A DNA stretch of 10,713 nt from NCBI GenBank assembly GCA_015679605.1, contig JAAAVE010001047.1, positions 1 through 10,713 on the forward strand, in the 5' to 3' direction. The notes under the pieces were generated by a model. It saw nothing but the letters and a program-made list of their open reading frames with translations, made no database searches and had not been told where the DNA came from. Within the stretch, counting starts at the first letter, position 1, and every line of letters begins with the position of its first letter. Made by a program: the position numbers and the translations under genes. Positions 1 to 6,606 of the stretch are shown here, piece after piece. This DNA comes from Podila epigama. Taxonomy: Eukaryota; Mortierellomycota; Mortierellomycetes; Mortierellales; Mortierellaceae.

Positions 1-86
1 TTTTTTTTAGCGTGTTCCCTTCCATATCTGCTTCGCTCATTGAATCGAAAAGATAAAAAAACAAACGAGACAGAACATATTTGAAC

Positions 87-108
87 ATATATATATATAT
101 ATATATAT
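87..108. repeat. (AT)11 microsatellite in Asterix intron 2
   Basis: Eleven perfect AT dinucleotides. They lie inside the presumed second intron of the Asterix gene, starting seven bases downstream of its GTATGT donor. A length-variable simple repeat; no coding role. Confidence 0.9.
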
Positions 109-115
109 CACATAC

Positions 116-528
116 ATGATGGTCGCCGTGGGACTACCAAGCAAACCTCCTTCACTTGCGCGCTGGTTCAGGTACGATTCGATGGCAAAGATCGTGCCGA
201 CCCACAGAATTTGTCTGTTCCTGACCATCAATCCTGCAATGACTATTGAGGTATAGAGATATCATGATGGGTAGGTGGAGAAAAAGTAACGTGTCAAAGA
301 AGCTGTTCTTGGAATAATCCTCTGCAGAAAACAAAAGTGCATCTCGCCTGTTAGGTGCATGAAGAAACAAAACAGAATGACAAATAGTTTTGTACCGAGA
401 ACGAGAGCCACGAAGCCTGGAACATCTGGGTCATCATCCTCAATGCGCTTCACTTCTGGTCGATACTCGATGATGGCATCTGGCCGGCGAGGGTCTGATG
501 TTGTGGATGATGCTTCTGCTGCCGACAT
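116..528 (-). CDS. WDR83OS: Asterix homolog (PAT complex subunit), 3'-partial, two exons in window
   Basis: Asterix (UPF0139 family; human WDR83OS) is a small ER-membrane protein that, with CCDC47, forms the PAT complex and shields transmembrane segments of nascent multipass proteins. Exon 1 is 528-396 (44 codons plus 1 nt) and exon 2 is 233-116. The intron 395-234 begins GTACAA and ends TTGCAG, and the phases match. Joining gives ALVLGLMVRNRQILW, which corresponds to the first membrane segment of animal Asterix (GLMLKLKWCAW in human). The N terminus carries the family hallmark SDPRRP followed by a YRP-like motif, then an acidic DDDPDVPG stretch. Exon 2 continues into a second hydrophobic segment and SPTATI. 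A strong donor GTATGT begins at 115, in phase 2. The 83 codons seen, against 106 residues in human, leave about 20-25 residues (last helix) for an exon beyond the left edge. The start at 528 has A at -3 and no in-frame upstream ATG. The family assignment is firm; the third exon is inferred. Confidence 0.88.
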
Positions 529-660
529 GGTTCTTTTTGCTGGAATGTATGAATGACAAAAAATTAAAGTGCGCTCTTTTTTCTTCGTTTTACTATTCGT
601 ATTTTCAAGGCGTTGAACAAAACTTGAGGGGCAGGCAATGCATGCATCAATTATCAAATT

Positions 661-666
661 TTTATT
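661..666 (-). terminator. AATAAA polyadenylation signal of Kelch gene 1
   Basis: Read on the minus strand this is a canonical AATAAA, about 20 nt past the TAG stop of Kelch gene 1 and followed by an AT-rich stretch. The next gene (Asterix) starts its ATG at 528, so cleavage, terminator and the next promoter share about 155 nt. The motif is seen; its use is inferred from position. Confidence 0.6.
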
Positions 667-684
667 TGTAAAAAAACAAAAAAA

Positions 685-2774
685 CTAGGGAAAAATGGCA
701 TGTGGGCCAGGAAGCGGAGGCGAATCGTCTGATCCGAATCCTCTGCCACCTTGTGGATTAGAGACGCGTTTGATAGCTTGAGGTCCCGCTGTTGGTCGTA
801 GTGGACCATGTTGGTCGTGGTATGCGTTCCCACCCAACCCCGAAGAGACGGTAGTTGAAGATAGTGGTGGCGGTTGTGGGTAACTTGGCGTATAGCTCGT
901 ACATACAGGTGTTGCATAGGCATGTAGCGACTGATGTTCGTGGGGTGGTGTCGCGTACAATGTGCTGGGCCGTAATGTTGAAGCCACACTGGATGGTGTG
1001 TCCGGATGGTAGTACTGACCCTCGGTAGGATAATAGTACTCTGCTGGGTTTTGAGGAGGATTTACACCTTGATGTTGATACTGCTGTTGCTGCTGATGTT
1101 GAGGGTATTGATAAGGCTGGTTCTGGTGGTGGTGGTGGTTGTTGTTGTTGTTGTAGGGTGTCTGCGGCTGAACGGGTGGACGCTTGTCAGGGAAGCCATG
1201 GTCGTCTACGTTTGCAGTCTCCGCAGCCGTCATGGATGCCATCTTGTCTTTCTCGGATATTCTCTTACCCCTTCGAGACCTGTACAATGCAAAGGCAACT
1301 GCAGCGAGCACGAAGGCTGCTCCAGCAGCGATACCTCCAATTTCAGCAGATGACAATCCCCCAGATCCTCCTGTATTGGAACCAGTACCGTTACCACTAT
1401 CGACACCTTTACCACCATTATCTCCATTTCCTGACCCGTTTCCTGGCCCGCCACCTGCGTTGTTATTGCCACCTGCACCACCGTTTGTACCTGATCCAGC
1501 AAGTGCAGCCGAAGGCACGTACGTGTCTCTCCAAGTGAGGGTAGAGGTACAGAACACGAGCGTCGCTTCGGCTACTGAAGGGGTAACGCTATTGTAGCCA
1601 CCGGCGTCCTGGAATCCACCCCAGACGATGAACGACTCATCCACGAGAGCACATGCTGCGTGAGCACGACCACGACCAGTATAGGGAACAGATGTCCATG
1701 ACCAGGTAATGGTATTGAGGATGTAGACATTAGTATCCGCCGCTCCACCAACGAATCCACCGAAAACTGCAACAAGAGAACCGTCGGCATCTACGTTTGT
1801 TCGAACATGCATTGGTATGATTAGAAATGTTAAGAGGGATGTTTTGGATATTGGTCGAGGTCAGGTAAGGAGGACCTTTTTTTTTGCACCCAAAAAATGA
1901 TCATGTCCATGTTTTCACATACTGGAAGCAGCGCAATGTGCTGTACGGCCATAGTTGAAAGAACCCGTGGTTGGCTGGAAATGCATGTTCAAAGTTAAAC
2001 AATTAGGTCATGTTTTAGTATTCTTCCAAAGAACATCAAGCTTGGATCCATGTAGCGAATAATTCGTACCTGTGTGGACCATCCTCGTGTGGATGGAGTA
2101 TAGACATAGAGTCCAGAGGGAGATGCACCATTGATTTGGCCGCCGATGACAAGCATGGAGGAGAGTCGTGGGATCCAGACGGCAGCGTAGGTGAAGGCAT
2201 TCGTGGGCCCATTCTGAGGAACGGCGACTTCGCCCATCACTCCTGAAGCTGAGTTGTACGTATTGAACATATTGGATATGATTGCGCCTGATGGCCCGGC
2301 ATCACCACCAAGGATGTAGATTTCGTCTGCTGAGGGATTGGTGACCGCAAAAAAGTCTCGCCGACTATTATCGGTGAGGCCTGAGGCTGGGTTGCCTGTG
2401 TATGACCAAGTATTGGACGTGATGTTGTAAATATTAAGGAAGGTTGTGGGGGCTATGTTCCCAGCAGCGGCTGTGTCTCTTCCAAAGGTGATGAAGGTTG
2501 TGTTGCTCGAGCAATAACCTGCACTGTGGTAGGCATTTCTCGGTCCGGGAGCCAAAGACTTCCATGCAGGATTGGTAATCGACCATTGAGTCGTCAGGTC
2601 AAGGGCCCAAAAGGAGGCCACCAAGTTGTCGGCGGACGATGCACCTGAATGGACATAGAAGCTGTTGCCAACCCGCGCAAAAGCTGCTCCGCCCAAGGGT
2701 TGTGGTTGCGCTGTGCTGTATTTGGGTCCAAAGATGATGAGTAACAGGGGGACAATGAAAATAAACATGGTCAT
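685..2774 (-). CDS. Kelch gene 1 (K1): secreted Kelch propeller protein with one membrane helix and disordered tail, 620 aa
   Basis: Exons 2774-2070, 1974-1923 and 1790-685 join to 1863 nt; introns are 95 and 132 nt and begin GTACGA and GTATGT. Residues 1-22 are a signal peptide (VPLLLIIF core, cut after STA), leaving a mature N terminus QPQPLGG. Residues about 30-350 form a Kelch beta-propeller: degenerate blades at about 40-70 and 94-123, then blades with GG doublets at 156-157, 211-212, 263-264 and 310-311, with Trp at 71, 123, 232, 282, 284 and 339. The middle 52-nt exon (residues 236-252) encodes GRTAHCAAS. NxT sites stand at 91 and 117. A Gly/Asn-rich stalk (351-397) leads to a helix at about 404-422 and basic RSRRGKR, so the tail (423-620) is cytoplasmic. 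The tail holds N5, H4 and Q5 runs and many Pro and Tyr. No enzymatic motif is seen; a surface sensor or adhesin is inferred. Galactose-oxidase-like activity is unlikely without a copper site. A second ATG two codons in could also serve as start. Confidence 0.92.
1923..1974 (-). other. 52-nt microexon of Kelch gene 1
   Basis: Flanked by TTTCCAG before it and GTATGT after it on the minus strand. It encodes 17 residues (PTTGSFNYGRTAHCAAS) plus one base, which completes an Asn codon with the first two bases of the next exon at 1790. Without it the two large Kelch exons join in the wrong phase (0 against 1). The same length, phases and RTAHC motif recur in Kelch gene 2 at 7995-8046, which makes this small exon well supported. 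Confidence 0.9.
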
Positions 2775-2914
2775 TTTTTTGGAAGAACTAGTGGTACGGA
2801 ACTTGTTGTTGGATCTGAAAAGGCAGTACGTAAAGCACCAACAAAAAAAAAAAGAACAAAAAAAAGGGAAAAAGTGACAAAAAGTGACTCTGGGGCGAAC
2901 CAAGAGTTTCCGGG

Positions 2915-2923
2915 GATATATAC
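2915..2923 (-). promoter_or_regulatory. TATA-like box upstream of Kelch gene 1
   Basis: The minus strand reads GTATATATC about 140-150 nt upstream of the K1 ATG at 2774. Between the two lie A/T-rich runs that would form the leader. Position and composition fit a fungal core promoter, but no transcript evidence is available. Confidence 0.4.
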
Positions 2924-3118
2924 TTTTTGACCACAACGTGAACAAATCGTTGGTCGGGTCGACAAAGCTCAGGGTGAAGCGACATGAGGGTAAAGGCCAG
3001 CCCAAACTATTTATGGCAATGGAATGTTTTTCTCTTTGTGTTCTTGACGTCCATCATGAGAGTTGTACGGCTGGCTCTTTGCAATGCCACATCTACATGG
3101 TGGAAGAAATTCTGGAAG

Positions 3119-3139
3119 AAAAAAAAAAAAAAAAAAAAA
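3119..3139. repeat. Poly(A) run of 21
   Basis: Uninterrupted A on the plus strand (T on the minus strand) within the intergenic region upstream of Kelch gene 1. Simple homopolymer; it could be a nucleosome-free promoter element, or the end of an old retrotransposed insertion, but no other sign of retrotransposition was seen. Confidence 0.85.
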
Positions 3140-3396
3140 GACGAACAGAGCACTGCACTGCCACATTCGATGGTGCCTAGACTCAACAGAATGATTTTCA
3201 CTGGCTGGAGAATGGTGTCCAGCACAGCCATGATGTTCGCTTTTGAAGTTGGAAGGGCCATGCACTTGCCCGGAGAATTCTTGAAGCAGTTTATTTTCCT
3301 TCGTCGATGGTGTAGCGAATGGTGCTGTGTCGCTCCTACAGAACCCTATTCATATGTTACAAGACAACCGTCATGGCAGACCTTGCACTGCACAGG

Positions 3397-3420
3397 CTCT
3401 GCCTCTGCCTCTGCCTCTGC
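3397..3420. repeat. (CTCTGC)4 hexanucleotide repeat
   Basis: Four perfect copies of CTCTGC in intergenic DNA. Read on the minus strand in one frame it gives alternating Ala and Glu, but that frame is short and shows no other coding sign. Confidence 0.85.
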
Positions 3421-3844
3421 CCTCTTCCTGTACCAAGGTACGGAAAAATAAACGCGCTCGAATTGAACACCACAAACCTTACACTGCGAGTCTCTTCTCC
3501 CCTCACTCACGCACGCCCTTCCTATCCCTGCAGCACTCTTCATCTTGACGTGCAAGTGAAATAAAAGATGATTACTTCTGCCTTGGTCTCGCGATGAGGG
3601 ATGCTCTGGCCGAGTGGTTCTGTCCACATGTGTCCTTTCTTCTATTAACAACATTGCTCGAGCTACGCGCCATGTCGTATCTTCACCTTATTGCATAGCC
3701 CCAATAATATCAAGCTCCCACACATTCCTCACTTCGATCCGTACAATAACTGTGGTGTCGGAAATGACACAGTCTGCCAATTCAACAGACCAAAGCTCTT
3801 CATGTCTAGCGAACGAATGCAACGCTTTTAATGATAATCAAACT

Positions 3845-5593
3845 TCACGGGAGTACCTTCTTCCTTGATACCTGCTCCCCTACAAAGCAGATATGCCAAA
3901 GTTCTTCCAGTATCAATGCCCCAATCTCTGAGATCCAGTTCTGCCACAGATTTACCGTGATAAGAGTTGAGTTTGCTTGTAGTCCATGAAACAGCGCGCG
4001 AGCTCCGTCATCTTGGATACAGTTGCGTTGAAGGCCGAGGTTTGTCGGAGTGGTGTTCCTTGCCAGCACATCGGCCATTGCCTTTGCTCCACTGTCACCG
4101 ATTGTGTTGCCCGACAACTCCAACGATGTAAGAGCACAGTTGGTCTTGAGTGCCTCTGCCAATGCCTTTGCTCCTTCGCCACTGATCAAGTTGTTACTTA
4201 AATCCAATGTCTTTAGAGTGGTGTTGACTATGAGTGCATCTCTCAATCCTTGCTCTCCTTCATTCTTGATTTGTTATCTTGCAAGTGCAACGTCGTCAAG
4301 ATCACATTGGACTTGAGGGCCTTGGCTAAACCCTGAACTCCACTGTCTCCGATCAAGTTGCAACCCAAGTCTAGTACGGTCAGACCACAGTTCTTGCTGA
4401 GACCTTTGGCCAGGGCATGTGCGCCCTTATCTCCAACGGCGGCACCTTGGAGATTCAGTGTCTTCAGAGTCTCATTTGTCCTGAGAACGTCAGCAAGGGC
4501 CCGAATTCCACTATCATCAATCTTGTTGCCAGCCAAGTACAGACATGTCAAGGTCGTGTTCCTTTTTAGCACCTCGCTCAGTGCTTCAACCTGGTTGTCT
4601 TCTTCCAACGCGCATGTCAAGTTCAATGTCTGGAGTGGGGTTTACTCTCGACAGCTTGCGAGAACGCATCAACAATATCAGATTTGATCAAGTTATCGCT
4701 CAGGGTCAATTGAGAAATAGTCGAATTCGATTTGAGTGCCTCGGAGAAGGCCAAAAGACCTCCAAACCAAACTGAATTCCCCCTCAAGTCCAAAGTGACC
4801 AAAGTCGAGTTTCTGGCGAGTGCATGTCCCAAAGCCGTCGCTCCAGCATCTCCGATCTTGTTATCTACCAGGTCCAATGTAGACAGAGCCAAGTTCATCT
4901 TGAGTGCCTCTGCCAATACCTGTGCCCCAGCATCAGATATACCGCTAGTCCCCAGGTTCAAGTTAGACAGAACCGAGTTCGTCATGAGTGCCTCTCCCAA
5001 TGCCTGCGCTCCAGCATATCCGATCTTGTTAGCTACCAGGTTCAAATCAGACAGAGCCAAGTTCATCTTGAGTGCCTCCCCCAATACCTGTGCCCCAGCA
5101 TCAGATATACCGTTATATGCTAGGTTCAAGTTAGACAGAACCTAGTTCGTCATGAGTGCCTCTCCCAATGCCTGCGCTCCAGCTTCTCTGATACTGTTAC
5201 CCCCCAGGTCCAAATTAGACAGAGCTGTGTTCGTCTTGAGTGCCTCTCCCAATGCCTGCGCTCCAGCATCTCTAATATCGTTGTTTCTCAGGTTCAAATT
5301 AGAGAGAGCTGTGTTCATCTTGAGCGCCTCTCCCAGGGCCTGTGCTCCGATGTTACTGATGCGGCATTTCTCAAGTACCAATGTGGCCAGGCTGCAATTT
5401 GTCTTGAGTGCCTCTCCTAATGCCTCAGCGTCTCTGTCATTGATAGGGCTGTTAGACAAGTCAAGAGTCGTCAGAGTGGGGTCGCTCTTCAGAGATTCAA
5501 TTGCCTCAGCAAGTCTTGGATTTAATTCGGGCGACTTTTTTTTAGCGCACCGTTCAGTGATTGATATTGTGGGAACGGAGTTATCGTGGTTTG
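3845..5593 (-). pseudogene. LRR (ribonuclease-inhibitor type) protein pseudogene, about 19 repeats, three lesions
   Basis: The minus strand encodes a long solenoid of 28-residue leucine-rich repeats of the RNI/NOD type (consensus LxxLxLxxNxIxDxGAxALxEALxxN). About 19 units run from SDPTLTTLDLSNS near 5500 to VNLWQNWISEIG near 3930. Such repeats are protein-binding surfaces. The frame is broken three times: TAG at 5144-5142 where the neighbouring repeat has TCG (Ser); a net one-base loss near 4632-4645, after SQAVESKP; and a one-base loss near 4270-4273, after LHLQDNK. LRR homology continues in the new frame after each break and no intron-like signals surround them, so this is best called a decaying gene. 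Exon start 5593 follows a TTTTCGCAG acceptor; just upstream the frame has a TGA. The final stop is at 3847-3845, after a non-LRR end (HICFVGEQ). Translation to the first stop would give only four to five repeats. Sequencing error is a less likely alternative for three independent lesions. Confidence 0.85.
4653..5500 (-). repeat. 84-bp tandem repeat array within the LRR pseudogene
   Basis: Each LRR is 28 codons, and the DNA itself is periodic at 84 bp. The anchor GAGTGCCTC recurs at 4986, 5070, 5154 and 5238 (the 5070 copy is followed by CCCC). A higher-order unit of 168 bp (two LRRs) is visible: the segment beginning GACAGAACCGAG near 4966 matches one beginning GACAGAACCTAG near 5134 for some 50 bases with very few differences. 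This points to recent unequal exchange or gene conversion within the array. Confidence 0.8.
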
Positions 5594-5718
5594 CTGCGAA
5601 AATTCAACGCGTGCGAGGTGATCTCTGATCGAAACAGAAAATGTAAAAAGCAATATAGGTGAGTGACGAGTGAAACCAAACGCGACATATGGAGTCGACT
5701 CGTTGTATTAAGAGTTAC

Positions 5719-5791
5719 CTTTGTTTGGTGAAATGGATTCGTTGAGCAGATGCAAACAAAAGTAATTGTTACTAATGTTTGGAAATGGCAT
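5719..5791 (-). other. Possible first exon of the LRR gene
   Basis: An ATG at 5791 opens 24 codons (MPFPNISNNYF...) and ends in phase 1 at a good donor, AAAG followed by GTAACT at 5718. Splicing across the 125-nt intron 5718-5594 to the CAG acceptor restores the LRR frame, giving a codon for Ala and then NHDNS. Phase and length fit, but the peptide shows no recognised domain, and a short out-of-frame ATG lies upstream. Tentative. Confidence 0.35.
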
Positions 5792-5925
5792 GGAATGTGA
5801 AGATGTTCTGCATGACACGCCTGTGAAATAAGGTTTTTATTTTAATCTTGACACCGCCTCACAATGGGACGGAGCGGCATCGTCAACACGTCTCTTTCTT
5901 CGCATTTTCGCTGCCTAACTTGTAT

Positions 5926-6289
5926 CAAGTTCCCACAACATTCATCACTTCCGTCTACGTACAGCAACTCTATTGTTGGAACTCACCAAGTTTGACAGCG
6001 TGTCAATAATCTTAAGCTCCTGATGTCTGTTCCCCTACGAAGCAGATATGCCACAGTTCTTCCAGTTCAATACTCCAATCTCTGAGATCCAGTTCTGCCA
6101 CAGATTCACTGTGACAAGAGTCAAGTTTGCTTGCAGTCCATAAAACAACGCGCGAGCTCCGTCATCTTGGATACAGTTGTGTTGAAGGCCGAGGTTTGTC
6201 AGAGTGGTGCTCCTGGTCAGCGCATCGGCTATTGCTCGTGCACCACTGTCGCCAATTGCATTACCCCACAATTGCAACGATGTAAGAGC
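5926..6289. repeat. Segmental duplicate of 3711-4135
   Basis: Besides the LRR codons, the downstream flank is shared: CAAGCTCCCACACATTCCTC at 3711 against CAAGTTCCCACAACATTCAT at 5926, then TACGTACAGCAACT against CCGTACAATAACT. The flank copies differ in length by about 60 bp. The shared flank shows that a stretch of genomic DNA was duplicated, not an mRNA. The copies lie about 2.15 kb apart in direct orientation. Confidence 0.75.
6035..6289 (-). pseudogene. Truncated second copy of the LRR gene 3' end
   Basis: About three LRR units (SLQLWGNAIGDSGARA, NLGLQHNCIQDDGARAL, VNLWQNWISEIG) match the last units of the LRR pseudogene at 3890-4135, with DNA identity around 85% by eye. Homology stops abruptly at 6289, where the other copy continues with KTNCALTSL and this one runs into unrelated sequence with an in-frame TGA, so the 5' end is missing. 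After SEIG this copy lacks one base relative to the other, so it ends in VLNWKNCGISAS and TAG, while the other copy reads LEELWHICFVGEQ. No start, promoter or upstream exon is visible. A dead duplicate is the simplest reading. Confidence 0.85.
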
Positions 6290-6606
6290 GCCAACGGTTC
6301 AGACCAGGGGGAGGACCTGAATTGACTGAACAACTTTGAGACGTGAAAAGAATAACTTTTTTTTGCGCCGCACTCTTTCTCGATCGGATAGGCTTCATTC
6401 CTTCCTCTTGAGATGTCAACTCCTTGGGTAGTCGTGATTTCTCATGGCTATCCACGGAGTGGGCTTTTTCTGCGCTTAGATCGTTTCTCAATGTTGATAT
6501 GGTTATGAATAACATAAGAACTCTTCTTTATGATATTATTTGTGGTATAGGTGGAGGTTGTATTAATAAAAAATATTTCAATCGTCTTTTCATGAAGGAT
6601 TGAACT
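6290..6606. other. Intergenic stretch between the LRR fragment and Kelch gene 2; nothing recognised
   Basis: About 315 nt. A minus-strand open frame from 6515 (MLFITISTLRNDLSAEKA...) runs through here but matches no family I know, has ordinary composition, and continues into the LRR fragment in the wrong frame. A T8 run lies around 6357-6364. No clear AATAAA was found downstream of the Kelch gene 2 stop, only AT-rich sequence. Confidence 0.5.

Larger units (their letters stand above)
2924..3710. other. Intergenic region between K1 and the LRR pseudogene; no gene recognised
   Basis: Nearly 800 nt with no open frame that looks like protein. It holds a run of 21 A at 3119-3139 and four copies of CTCTGC at 3397-3420. 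Short open frames exist on both strands but are low in complexity or broken, and none resembles a family I know. The left part is presumably the K1 promoter and the right part the downstream flank of the LRR gene. Confidence 0.6.

Noticed and set aside
1-36. Possible third Asterix exon after GAAGCAG
   Set aside because: The downstream translation (IYGREHAK...) is polar and does not fit the hydrophobic last segment of the family.
3607-3617. tRNA A-box match TGGCCGAGTGG, as in Leu/Ser tRNAs
   Set aside because: No B box (GTTCGANNC) at the right distance, and no matching acceptor-stem partner for GGATGCT downstream. Chance, or at most a relic.
3346-3654. Minus-strand open frame with two QCKVC motifs about 35 residues apart, like a zinc-binding fold
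   Set aside because: The rest of the frame is low in complexity (an AEAEAEAE run from the CTCTGC repeat), lacks an ATG in good context and lies in apparent intergenic DNA.
4732-5628. Long plus-strand open frames opposite the LRR gene (137 and 158 codons, repeats of SASPNACAPAS)
   Set aside because: They are the mirror of the 84-bp LRR codon repeat. Repetition alone keeps the opposite frame open, and no independent coding sign exists.
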